A stretch of DNA of 64,000 bases from Pararhizobium antarcticum (GTDB taxonomy: Bacteria; Pseudomonadota; Alphaproteobacteria; Rhizobiales; Rhizobiaceae): NCBI RefSeq assembly GCF_001885585.1, contig NZ_LSRP01000085.1, positions 158,398-222,397 on the forward strand, written 5' to 3'. Shown in pieces: positions 1 to 7,841 of the stretch. A model generated the notes under the pieces. It was not told the DNA's origin. It saw nothing but the letters and a program-made list of their open reading frames with translations, and searched no databases. The position numbers and the translations under genes were made by a program. Positions within the stretch are counted from its first letter, which is position 1, and the number at the start of each line of letters is the position of its first letter.

Positions 1-2
1 CG

Positions 3-725
3 TTCATCCATGCGCAGCAGGATCGGGCGCTGGCCATCATCGGGCCGTGGGTTGCAGATCCGAATCACCATGTGCGCAGGCTTGCCTCGGAAGGCACCCG
101 GCCACGCCTGCCCTGGGCCATGCGCCTTCCCGCGCTCGTCCGCGACCCACAGCCCATCCTGCCGATCCTCGAAGCGCTGATGGATGACCCGGAAGACTAT
201 GTCCGCCGGTCCGTGGCCAACAGCCTGAACGACATCGCCAAGGATCATCCCGATCTGGTGGCCGCCTTCGTGCGCGATGCGATAAGCAACGCCTCGCCCC
301 AGCGCCGACAATTGCTGCGCCACGCGTCCCGCACGCTTTTGAAGAAGGGTCATGGCGAGGCGCTTGCCAATTTCGGCTTTGCGCCCGCAGCGGGCGTCAA
401 TGCAGCGGTATCGATCGAAACCCCGGGTGTCACGTTCGGTGAGCATCTCGGCTTTAGCCTGACCGTGAGCAATACAGGCTCAGAGACGCAGCGGCTGATG
501 CTCGACTATGCCATTCACCACCGCAAGGCCAATGGATCGCTCGCGCCGAAGGTCTTCAAATGGACCAGCCTGGATCTGAAGCCGGGCGAAACGCAGACAT
601 TCATGCGCCGGCATGCGCTGCGACCGATCACCACCCGGCAATATTATGCCGGCCTCCACCGTGTGGAGATCCTGGTGAATGGCGCCGGCCTTGCCAGCGG
701 CGATTTCGAGCTGGTCATGTCCTGA
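3..725 (+). CDS. DNA alkylation repair protein, AlkD-like HEAT-repeat (5' end outside window)
   Basis: The reading frame is open from the first bases of the window and ends with TGA at 723-725, so the N-terminus lies upstream and only about 240 residues are visible. The visible part has helical HEAT-like repeats (DPEDYVRRSVANSLNDI) and the SEGTRPRLPW stretch seen in the AlkD/AlkC-related DNA alkylation repair family. That family removes alkylated bases through a HEAT-repeat scaffold. The last 110 residues look beta-rich (ETPGVTFGEHLGFSLTVSN) and may form an extra C-terminal domain. The family call is good. The exact subfamily and the base it removes cannot be judged without the N-terminal half. 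Confidence 0.8.
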   Translation, partial: FIHAQQDRALAIIGPWVADPNHHVRRLASEGTRPRLPWAMRLPALVRDPQPILPILEALMDDPEDYVRRSVANSLNDIAKDHPDLVAAFVRDAISNASPQRRQLLRHASRTLLKKGHGEALANFGFAPAAGVNAAVSIETPGVTFGEHLGFSLTVSNTGSETQRLMLDYAIHHRKANGSLAPKVFKWTSLDLKPGETQTFMRRHALRPITTRQYYAGLHRVEILVNGAGLASGDFELVMS

Positions 726-1024
726 GCGCAGGGCTGCCCTTCGCAGTCGCAAAAAACTATCTCTTGACTTTTTCGGTGAAAACAACGACATGAGGCCCAG
801 CGTCACCTTCCGGCCGCCGCGTGAGCGGCCTGCGGGATCCTCTGGATCCCTAACGAAGGATAAGCGCAAAAGAGAATGTCCTGCCGATCACGGCAGGATG
901 CAGCGCAGACCGCTTTATCAACCCACAAGTTCCCAAATCACGCGGGGTTCTTGACGCCAACCGACACCGGAACCGCATGGTGCTGTTCCGGCGAAAGCGT
1001 TTGGCGCCCCGAAAAGGCAATACA
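726..1024 (+). promoter_or_regulatory. hairpin-rich leader upstream of the DEAD-box helicase gene
   Basis: These 299 bases hold no gene. A TTGAC element at 764-768 could be a -35 box, but I see no clear -10. Three perfect inverted repeats follow: GGCCGC/GCGGCC at 812-817 and 825-830, GGGATCC/GGATCCC at 834-840 and 844-850, and TCCTGCC/GGCAGGA at 879-885 and 892-898. None is followed by a T-run, so they do not look like terminators of the upstream gene. They would form three adjacent stems in the 5' leader of the helicase mRNA. A role in temperature control or autoregulation is inference. Confidence 0.45.
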
Positions 1025-2548
1025 TTGACCACTTTTAAAGACCTTGGCCTCTCCGAGCACATTCTGTCGACCCTTGCCGCGCAAGGTTTCGAAGTGCCGA
1101 CGCCAATCCAGGCGCAGGCAATCCCGCTCGTGATGGAAGGCAAAGACCTCATCGGTCTCGCCCAGACCGGCACCGGCAAGACCGCGGCTTTCGGCCTGCC
1201 GATGATCGAAAAGATGCTGGCCAGCGGCAAGCGCCCTGACCCGCGCAACATCAGCGCACTGGTTCTGGCGCCGACCCGCGAACTGGTGAACCAGATCGCC
1301 TCGAACCTCAAGGACTTCGTCAAGAAGACCCCGATCAAGATCGGCCTCGTCGTCGGTGGTGCATCGATCAACAAGCAGTCCGAACAGCTTTCCCGTGGCG
1401 TCGACATTCTCGTTGCAACGCCGGGCCGCTTGCTCGACCTCATTGCCCGCAAGGCCGTGACGCTGACCCAGGCCCGCTTCCTCGTGCTTGACGAAGCCGA
1501 CCAGATGCTGGACCTCGGCTTCATCCACGACCTGCGCAAGATTTCCAAGATGGTTCCGAAGAAGCGCCAGACGCTGCTTTTCTCGGCCACCATGCCAAAG
1601 GCGATCGCCGAACTGGCCAGCGAATACCTGGTCGATCCGGTTACCGTGCAGGTCACGCCTCCCGGCAAGGCTGCCGACAAGGTCGAGCAGTATGTGCACT
1701 TCGTCCAGGGCGCCAGCCAGAAGACTGAAATCCTCAAGAAGACGCTCACCGAAAATCCCGATGGCCGCGCCATGGTTTTCTCGCGCACCAAGCATGGCGC
1801 CGAAAAGCTGATGAAGCACCTCGAACATGTCGGCTTCTCCGTTGCCTCGATCCACGGCAACAAGAGCCAGGGCCAGCGCGAGCGCGCCCTGAAGGCCTTC
1901 CGTGACGGCGAGACCCGCGTTCTGGTCGCGACCGACGTTGCTGCCCGCGGCATCGACATTCCGGGCGTCACCCACGTCTACAACTACGACCTGCCGGAAG
2001 TGGCCGAAGCCTACATCCACCGCATCGGCCGCACGGCCCGTGCCGGCCGCGACGGCATCGCGATTGCCTTCTGCTCGCCGGACGAAATCCGTCTGCTGCG
2101 CGATATCGAGCGCCTGATGAAGATCGAAATCACCACGGCCAGCGGCGAAGTGCCGGCCGACCGCGCCCGCCCGAAGGGCTCGCGTGGCGGTCAGCGTCCG
2201 GGTGGCGGCAATGGCGGCGGCCAGCGCAATGAGCCGCGTGCAGACCATGCACCGCGTGCCCGTCCGGCCGCAGCCGGCGGCTTTGCCGGCGACGAACTGC
2301 TGAGCGATGCCGACATGCAGAAACAACATCGCAAGGGCCAGGGTCCTGCCGCACAGGCAGCCCACGAAAAAGCGATCGCCAAGCGTCCAGGCGGCAACCG
2401 CAACGGACGTCCCGGCCAGAAGCAGGGCGAATGGCGCAACCGCAATCACGGCGGCGGCACAGCCAGCGGCCAGCCCCGCGAAGGCAACCCGGCCGGCGCC
2501 AACGGCCTGCGCAAGCGTGCTGCCGGCGCCCGTCGCGACGAAGCGTAA
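1025..2548 (+). CDS. rhlE: DEAD-box ATP-dependent RNA helicase, RhlE-type
   Basis: ATP-dependent RNA unwinding enzyme of 507 residues, acting in the cytoplasm on structured RNA or ribonucleoproteins. In order it carries a Q motif (PTPIQAQAI), motif I AQTGTGKT, PTRELVNQI, TPGR, DEAD, SAT, and the helicase-C motifs ending HRIGRTARAGR. A low-complexity C-terminal tail of about 130 residues, rich in Gly, Arg, Asn, Gln and Ala, follows and probably binds RNA non-specifically. I chose the TTG at 1025 because GAAAAGG (1011-1017) is well spaced from it and the protein then starts LTTFKDLGLSE, like family members. An in-frame ATG at 977 would add 16 basic residues. A three-hairpin leader precedes the gene and a strong terminator follows it, so it is probably monocistronic. 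Confidence 0.93.
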   Translation: MTTFKDLGLSEHILSTLAAQGFEVPTPIQAQAIPLVMEGKDLIGLAQTGTGKTAAFGLPMIEKMLASGKRPDPRNISALVLAPTRELVNQIASNLKDFVKKTPIKIGLVVGGASINKQSEQLSRGVDILVATPGRLLDLIARKAVTLTQARFLVLDEADQMLDLGFIHDLRKISKMVPKKRQTLLFSATMPKAIAELASEYLVDPVTVQVTPPGKAADKVEQYVHFVQGASQKTEILKKTLTENPDGRAMVFSRTKHGAEKLMKHLEHVGFSVASIHGNKSQGQRERALKAFRDGETRVLVATDVAARGIDIPGVTHVYNYDLPEVAEAYIHRIGRTARAGRDGIAIAFCSPDEIRLLRDIERLMKIEITTASGEVPADRARPKGSRGGQRPGGGNGGGQRNEPRADHAPRARPAAAGGFAGDELLSDADMQKQHRKGQGPAAQAAHEKAIAKRPGGNRNGRPGQKQGEWRNRNHGGGTASGQPREGNPAGANGLRKRAAGARRDEA

Positions 2549-2576
2549 GCTTTCATATCCGATCCAATGACATTTG

Positions 2577-2603
2577 AACGGCGGGGGAAACCCCGCCGTT
2601 TTT
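2577..2603 (+). terminator. rho-independent terminator after rhlE
   Basis: ACGGCGGGG, loop GAAA, CCCCGCCGT, then a run of T. It lies 29 bases after the rhlE stop. Confidence 0.9.
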
Positions 2604-2746
2604 GATTCGATGCATGTTCGCAATTGAAGCGGCAAGCATGCGCAGGCGGATACCCGCTACCCATTTTTTTGAAGGAAATTTGTTTGCGGATGCGTCGATT
2701 CCGCAAGTCGCGCGTTTATCGGAGAGATCAAACTGATAAGGACACC

Positions 2747-3001
2747 ATGATGGACAAGCGCATCGACCTCTCCGACCTTTCGCAAAACGAACTGAGCAAT
2801 GTCATCGATGAGGCAAAGGACGTGCAGCAGACACGGCAGGACAGCCGCGAACGCGAACTGCCCACAGCCGCCGATGGCTCAAAGGGGCAGGATGTGCACG
2901 ATCCCGACCACGGCGTCATCACCGCACCGACACCGCGCGAGGTGAAGGAAGAAGGTCCGGCGCACGGCGCTGAAAAGGATCTTCCGCAGAAGGGTAATTG
3001 A
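2747..3001 (+). CDS. small hydrophilic protein of unknown function
   Basis: An 84-residue highly charged protein with many Asp, Glu, Lys and Gln and no hydrophobic segment, so it is probably cytoplasmic and partly disordered. The N-terminal half (DLSDLSQNELSNVIDEAKDV) could form a helix. The C-terminal half is Pro/Gly/Glu-rich. I chose the ATG at 2747 because AAGG (2739-2742 region) is correctly spaced. The frame stays open upstream to 2624 but without a better ribosome site. I do not recognise the family. It stands alone between the rhlE terminator and a convergent transporter gene. Its coding look (GC-rich third positions, good ribosome site) makes it likely real. Confidence 0.65.
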   Translation: MMDKRIDLSDLSQNELSNVIDEAKDVQQTRQDSRERELPTAADGSKGQDVHDPDHGVITAPTPREVKEEGPAHGAEKDLPQKGN

Positions 3002-3046
3002 ACACGACAAGGCCGGACGTTGCTCCGTCAGGGGCGGGTGGTCATC

Positions 3047-3931
3047 TCATGGCGCGATCGGACCGGGCGTACGATTGGTCAGGTACACGCCTGTGACAGC
3101 CACAACCGTACCGATGATCATCGGCGTGGTCAGCGTCTCGCCGAACAGGATCATTGCCTGCACGGCGGCAAGTGGCGGCACGAGGTAGATCAGCGACGCG
3201 GCCCGCGAAACCTGCCCCCTGCGGATCAGATAGAGCAGCAGCGCGATGGCGCCCATGGACAAGGCCAGAACCGACCATGCGAGCGCCGCGAAAAGCTCGA
3301 AAGACCATGTCACGTGCAGATCCTCCAGCATCAGCGCCAGCGGGATGGTGACGATCAGGGCACCGACATATTGCAGCGTCGCAATCGAGCGGATGTCGAC
3401 CGCCTGGAGAAAGCGTTTCTGGTGGATCGTGCCATAGGTCGCCGCCGCCATGCCAAGCACATTGACGATCACCGGGAGGATCGGCGTGGCACCGGTGTCG
3501 ATGGCAAGGATTTTTGGCAGGACGGCAATCGCAATGCCAAGAAAACCGATCGAGAGGCCGAGACGCTGTTGCCCGCTCAGGCGCTCGCCGATCAGGGCCG
3601 GTGCGACCGCTGCGGTCATCAGCGGCTGGAGACCGGCGATGATGCCGGAAAGTGCTGCGGGAACACCCTGGCCGATCGCCCACCAGACGGAGGCGAGATA
3701 AAGCCCGTGCAGGAACATGCCGGAGATGACTGCATGCCCGGCCTCGCCCCTCGTCCTTGGCCATTGCGCGCCGGTTGCGAGACAGAAGATCAAAAACAGC
3801 GTGACGGCAATGGCGTAGCGCAGCACGAGGAAGGTCAGCGGATCGGCAAAGAGGCCAGCATATTTTGCCACCACCCATCCCGTCGACCACAGGAGAACGA
3901 AAATGGCCGGGGCCAGACGATCGAGGGTCAT
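3047..3931 (-). CDS. DMT-superfamily EamA exporter
   Basis: A 294-residue inner-membrane protein with about ten hydrophobic helices arranged as two EamA repeats, first half to about residue 140 and second from about 150. It starts TLDRLAPAIFVLLWSTGWVVAKY-like, typical of the drug/metabolite transporter family (RhaT/YdcZ/EamA type). Such proteins usually export amino acids or other small metabolites. The substrate cannot be told from sequence. It starts at ATG 3931 with GGAGAG just upstream. It is convergent with the small orphan gene to its left and is not in an operon. Confidence 0.85.
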   Translation of the reverse strand: MTLDRLAPAIFVLLWSTGWVVAKYAGLFADPLTFLVLRYAIAVTLFLIFCLATGAQWPRTRGEAGHAVISGMFLHGLYLASVWWAIGQGVPAALSGIIAGLQPLMTAAVAPALIGERLSGQQRLGLSIGFLGIAIAVLPKILAIDTGATPILPVIVNVLGMAAATYGTIHQKRFLQAVDIRSIATLQYVGALIVTIPLALMLEDLHVTWSFELFAALAWSVLALSMGAIALLLYLIRRGQVSRAASLIYLVPPLAAVQAMILFGETLTTPMIIGTVVAVTGVYLTNRTPGPIAP

Positions 3932-4287
3932 GCTCTCTCCGTTGTGCCAACAGTGGCACGGGGCGCAAAGCGTTTGCGATAGAGCGAAGCATGCTGATGG
4001 TCAAAACAAAATTCGTGATGATGAGGTTCAGAAAATCGCAACACGACAACGCGCAAAGCATAGGCATCTGCACAATTGGAGCGCACTGCCCTCGGCCGTG
4101 CCGTCAGATCAGGCCGCTTGGCTTCTCCGGCGCGCCACATCGGAGAGGCCAGCGTACCCTGCGCCACGGCAATCCGTCCAAAAAATTGGCAATTCCCCGT
4201 CTGAAATTTCTTTTGCCCGGAAACGAGCATGCTTCTTGCATTGCACTTGCTGTTGTACTCAAATGACAAAAAAAGGGGATCACACCG
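3932..4287. other. intergenic region between divergent eamA and ATP-grasp genes
   Basis: About 356 bases without a convincing gene. It must hold the promoters of both divergent genes and is AT-richer than its surroundings near 3990-4050 and 4180-4270. The only confident site is the AAAAGGGGA ribosome site at 4271-4279. I could not assign -35/-10 pairs with confidence and saw no strong palindrome. Confidence 0.4.
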
Positions 4288-5697
4288 TTGGCATTTGACG
4301 AAATGATGAATGCGGACAATAGCCCGCGCCAGCCTTACAAGACCTACAATGATTGGTATTCCAGCCAGGACAAGGCCCGACTGATTGCCAAATCGAAAGA
4401 CGCAGAGAACATATTCCGCAAGACCGGCATCACTTTTGCAGTTTACGGACACGCCGACAGTGCGGAAAAACTCATCCCCTTCGACCTCATTCCGCGCATT
4501 ATTTCCGGCCGGGAATGGCGCAAGCTCGCACAGGGCATCGAACAGCGCGTCATCGCCCTCAATGCGTTTCTCGACGACATCTACCACAAGCAGGAAATCA
4601 TCAAGGCCGGCCGAATTCCGCGCGAACTGATCGAGCGCAACGTCACCTTCCTGCCGCAGATGATCGGTTTCCGCCCACCGGGTGGCGTCTATACGCATAT
4701 TGTCGGGACAGACATCGTGCGCACCGGCGAGGACCAGTTCTACGTCCTCGAAGACAATGCCCGTACGCCCTCCGGCGTCAGCTACATGCTGGAAAACCGG
4801 GAGACGATGATGCAGATGTTCCCGGAACTCTTTCATCAGAACCGCGTTCGCCCGGTCGAAAACTATCCCAATCTGCTGCGCCAGAGCCTTGCTTCGCTTG
4901 CCCCTCCCGGATGCGAAGGCAAGCCGCGCGTCGCCGTCCTCACCCCCGGTATCTACAACTCGGCCTATTACGAACATGCCTTCCTGGCGGACATGATGGG
5001 GGTCGAACTTGTCGAAGGCTCCGACCTGCGCGTCATCGACGGCAAGGTCAAGATGCGCACAAGCCGCGGCTACGAGGCGATCGACGTGCTCTACAGGCGC
5101 GTCGACGACGACTATCTCGACCCGCTGACCTTCAAGCCCGAATCGACACTTGGCGTTCCCGGGATCATGGACGTCTACCGTGCCGGCAACATCACGATCG
5201 CCAACGCGCCGGGCACCGGCATCTGCGACGACAAGGCGATCTATTCCTACATGCCTGAGATCGTTGAGTTCTACACAGGCCGCAAGCCGCTTCTCGAAAA
5301 CGTCCCGACATGGCGCTGTGCCGAGGCGGACAGCCTGAAATATGTTCTGGAAAACCTTGCCGATCTCGTCGTCAAGGAAGTCCACGGCTCCGGCGGCTAC
5401 GGCATGCTGGTCGGGCCGACAGCCTCGAAGAAGGAACGCATGGCCTTTGCCGAAAAACTGAAGACACGCCCGCACAATTATATTGCGCAGCCGACACTGT
5501 CGCTCTCGACGGTGCCGATCCTCGTCAACAAGGGCATTGCGCCACGCCATGTGGACCTTCGCCCCTACGTTCTCGTTTCCGACAAGGTGCAGATCATACC
5601 GGGCGGCTTGACCCGCGTGGCATTGAAGGCCGGGTCCCTGGTGGTGAATTCCAGTCAGGGCGGCGGCACCAAGGATACCTGGGTTCTGGAGGACTGA
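4288..5697 (+). CDS. circularly permuted ATP-grasp amidoligase-type protein (DUF404/DUF407)
   Basis: A 469-residue member of the circularly permuted ATP-grasp family. It is predicted to form amide or peptide bonds using ATP, though no substrate is established. The glycine-rich VKEVHGSGGYGMLVGP segment near residue 365 fits the nucleotide-binding part, and EDNARTPSGVSYMLENR near 160 is characteristic of the family. The start is the TTG at 4288, supported by AAAAGGGGA eight bases upstream. The next gene begins six bases after the stop, and a transglutaminase follows. This is the classic ATP-grasp/alpha-E/transglutaminase operon, so the three proteins probably work together in making or breaking a peptide or isopeptide link. 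Confidence 0.88.
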   Translation: MAFDEMMNADNSPRQPYKTYNDWYSSQDKARLIAKSKDAENIFRKTGITFAVYGHADSAEKLIPFDLIPRIISGREWRKLAQGIEQRVIALNAFLDDIYHKQEIIKAGRIPRELIERNVTFLPQMIGFRPPGGVYTHIVGTDIVRTGEDQFYVLEDNARTPSGVSYMLENRETMMQMFPELFHQNRVRPVENYPNLLRQSLASLAPPGCEGKPRVAVLTPGIYNSAYYEHAFLADMMGVELVEGSDLRVIDGKVKMRTSRGYEAIDVLYRRVDDDYLDPLTFKPESTLGVPGIMDVYRAGNITIANAPGTGICDDKAIYSYMPEIVEFYTGRKPLLENVPTWRCAEADSLKYVLENLADLVVKEVHGSGGYGMLVGPTASKKERMAFAEKLKTRPHNYIAQPTLSLSTVPILVNKGIAPRHVDLRPYVLVSDKVQIIPGGLTRVALKAGSLVVNSSQGGGTKDTWVLED

Positions 5698-5703
5698 CGC
5701 ATC

Positions 5704-6642
5704 ATGCTTGGAAGAACCGCAAACGGTTTGTACTGGATGTTCCGCTATATCGAGCGCGCCGAAAATAGCGCCCGGCTGATTGATGCTGGCATGCGCATGT
5801 CGCTCACCCGATCGGAGGCAACCGAAGACGATTGGGACGGCGTGCTGCAGAGCTCGGGCGTCCGCGATACCTACGACGAGACCCATGACAAGCTGACCAG
5901 TGCCGACGCCATCGATTACCTGCTGCGCGAACGCAGCAATCCATCGAGCGTCATGTCGTGCATCGATGCCGGCCGCAACAATGCCCGCATGGTGCGCACC
6001 GCTTTGACCCGGGAAACCTGGGAGGCGACCAATGAATGCTGGCTCGACCTGAAGGCGCTTCTGGCGCGTCGTGTCAAGCCGGCGGACCTGCCGGAAGCCA
6101 TCGATGCAATCAAGCGAAAGACCGGCCTCATCCGCGGCGCGTTTCACGGCACCATGCTGCGCAACGAGATCTTCAACTTCTCGCGCATCGGCACCTTCAT
6201 CGAGCGCGCCGACAACACGGCGCGCATTCTTGACGTCAAATATTACGTGCTCCTGCCGGCCGTCAGTCAGGTCGGCTCGTCAATCGACAATGTGCAGTGG
6301 GAATCGATCCTGCGCTCCGTCTCGGCGCACCGCTCCTATGGCTGGGTCTACGAGGCCGAATACAAGGCCTCCAACATCGCCGACTTCCTGATCCTGAACG
6401 GCCGCATGCCGCGGTCGCTGGCCTATTGTTATGAAAAGATCTGCAGCAATCTGGGCTATCTTGCGCGGGAATACGGCGAACGGCACGCCGCCCATGCAAC
6501 CGCCGAAGAAACGCTCGCCTCGTTGCGCAGCCATTCGATCAAGGATGTCATGGATCAGGGCCTGCATGAATATATCGAGAACTTCATCAGCCACAACAAC
6601 CGTCTGGGACAGGAAATCTCCGACGGCTACCGGTTCTACTAG
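5704..6642 (+). CDS. alpha-E domain protein (DUF403)
   Basis: A 312-residue, mostly alpha-helical protein of the alpha-E family, starting MLGRTANGLYWMFRYIERAEN, with a second ERADNTARILDVKYY element near residue 165. The family has no proven activity. It is nearly always encoded next to the permuted ATP-grasp protein, as here with a six-base gap. Comparative genomics suggests it is a partner in an amidoligase-type modification system. No signal peptide or membrane segment is visible, so it is probably cytoplasmic. The gene sits second in a three-gene operon with the transglutaminase 21 bases downstream. Confidence 0.88.
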   Translation: MLGRTANGLYWMFRYIERAENSARLIDAGMRMSLTRSEATEDDWDGVLQSSGVRDTYDETHDKLTSADAIDYLLRERSNPSSVMSCIDAGRNNARMVRTALTRETWEATNECWLDLKALLARRVKPADLPEAIDAIKRKTGLIRGAFHGTMLRNEIFNFSRIGTFIERADNTARILDVKYYVLLPAVSQVGSSIDNVQWESILRSVSAHRSYGWVYEAEYKASNIADFLILNGRMPRSLAYCYEKICSNLGYLAREYGERHAAHATAEETLASLRSHSIKDVMDQGLHEYIENFISHNNRLGQEISDGYRFY

Positions 6643-6663
6643 AATGGGCTGGGGGAGAACGAC

Positions 6664-7485
6664 ATGCGTCTGAAAATCAACCACACGACCCAATATACCT
6701 ACGAAGAGCCGGTGCAGTATTCGCTGCAACGCCTGCGCCTGACACCCCTGACCCAGCCCGGACAGACCGTGCTCAGTTGGGAAACCTCGGTCGAGGGCGC
6801 ACGAATGGAGGTCGGCTATGACGACCATTTCGGCAACCGCACCAATCTGGTCAGCGTCAATGGCGACCAGACATCAATCCGCATCATCGCCACCGGCGAA
6901 GTCGAGACCGAGGACAGATCCGGCGTCTATGGCGTGCACCAGGGCTATGCGCCGCTCTGGCTCTATCTGCGCGAAACGCCATTGACGAAGATGGCAAAGC
7001 CGATCCGCAATCTTGCCAAATCGATGAGCGGCGACACAGATCTTGCCAAGATGCACATGCTGATGTCGACGATCGCCGAAACGGTCGAATACCGGCAGGG
7101 CGAGACAGGCACCGAGACGACGGCGGAACAGGCGCTGTTGCAGGGAAGCGGTGTCTGCCAGGACCACACCCACATCATGGTCGCGGCAGCGCGGACACTG
7201 GGCCTTCCGGGACGCTATGTCTCCGGCTATTTGATGATGGAAGACCAGCCGGAGCAGACGGCAAGCCATGCCTGGGCGGAAATCCACCTCGCCGGCCTTG
7301 GCTGGGTCGGTTTCGATGCCGCCAACAAGATGTGCCCGGACGATCGTTATGTCCGCATTGCCTGCGGGCTGGACTATCGCGACGCCGCCCCGATCTCAGG
7401 CCTGATCCACGGCGCGGCCAGCGAGGCGCTGAAGGTGACGGTCACGGTGGAGCAGCAGGAACAGAGCCAGAGCCAAAGTCAGTAG
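6664..7485 (+). CDS. transglutaminase-like cysteine protease family protein
   Basis: A 273-residue protein with an N-terminal bacterial transglutaminase-associated beta domain (residues 1 to about 90) and a transglutaminase-like core. The catalytic triad is visible: C165 in GSGVCQDHTH, H202 in ASHAWAEI and D218 in VGFDAANK. Bacterial members usually hydrolyse or transfer peptide amide bonds. It ends in an odd Gln/Ser tail (EQQEQSQSQSQ). It is the third gene of the ATP-grasp/alpha-E operon. In many bacteria a proteasome-like NTN hydrolase follows this set, but none is present here. It is followed instead by a minus-strand toxin remnant. Ribosome site GGGGGAGAACGAC lies just before the ATG. Confidence 0.9.
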   Translation: MRLKINHTTQYTYEEPVQYSLQRLRLTPLTQPGQTVLSWETSVEGARMEVGYDDHFGNRTNLVSVNGDQTSIRIIATGEVETEDRSGVYGVHQGYAPLWLYLRETPLTKMAKPIRNLAKSMSGDTDLAKMHMLMSTIAETVEYRQGETGTETTAEQALLQGSGVCQDHTHIMVAAARTLGLPGRYVSGYLMMEDQPEQTASHAWAEIHLAGLGWVGFDAANKMCPDDRYVRIACGLDYRDAAPISGLIHGAASEALKVTVTVEQQEQSQSQSQ

Positions 7486-7495
7486 CGACACCGCG

Positions 7496-7783
7496 TCACG
7501 AAGAAGCGGGAAAAACGGCGACATGTCCCTTTGCGCCATAGTCGAGCATAGCCTTGTCTGCCGTCAGCAGGGGCACTTGATGAAACCGCGCCGTCGCAAC
7601 GATGATTCGATCGGCTGGATCCGCATAAAAAATGCCGGGAAGCCGGACGCTGCCAACAGCGATCGGGGTTTCAACAGCGGCAAGTTGCACGCCGGGTAAG
7701 GCCAGCGCACGCTCAAGCCAGCGCCCGACGTCGTCACCGAGTGCAATTCGGCCAATCATCGCAAAATGAACCGCAATGTCCCC
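7496..7783 (-). pseudogene. vapC (PIN-domain toxin) remnant, 5' truncated
   Basis: The minus-strand frame encodes the C-terminal two thirds of a VapC-type PIN ribonuclease. It includes a GDDVGRWLERALALPGVQL segment, IAVGSVRLPG, the conserved DPADRIIVATAR box and LLTADKAMLDYG. The N-terminal part with the first catalytic Asp (normally DTHVL-like) and the following Glu is missing. Going upstream in frame only eight more codons precede an in-frame stop at 7784-7786. No antitoxin gene is next to it. The fragment is therefore probably a dead toxin. An in-frame ATG at 7757-7759 could still make an 87-residue piece, but it would lack essential active-site residues. Confidence 0.75.
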
Positions 7784-7794
7784 TCAGAATCAAA

Positions 7795-7818
7795 AAGGCG
7801 GAGACTATGCTCCGCCTT
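7795..7818 (-). terminator. terminator of the arabinose operon
   Basis: AAGGCGGAG, loop ACTATG, CTCCGCCTT. Read on the minus strand it is followed by TTT and lies 24 bases after the arabonate dehydratase stop. Confidence 0.85.
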
Positions 7819-7841
7819 TCTCAATACAAAACGACAGCCGA

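Noticed and set aside
909..933. EcfG-like site on the minus strand (GGAAC-N16-CGGT)
   Set aside because: The -10 deviates from CGTT, and transcription would run into the convergent 3' end of the alkylation-repair gene with no gene to serve.
938..2635. Long minus-strand open frame over the helicase gene
   Set aside because: GC-rich codon use keeps the opposite frame open. It has no family pattern, ribosome site or context, while the plus strand has every DEAD-box motif.
3928..6147. Very long (about 739-codon) minus-strand open frame opposite the ATP-grasp and alpha-E genes
   Set aside because: It is antisense to two well-recognised genes, has low-complexity His/Arg/Asp composition and no recognisable domain.
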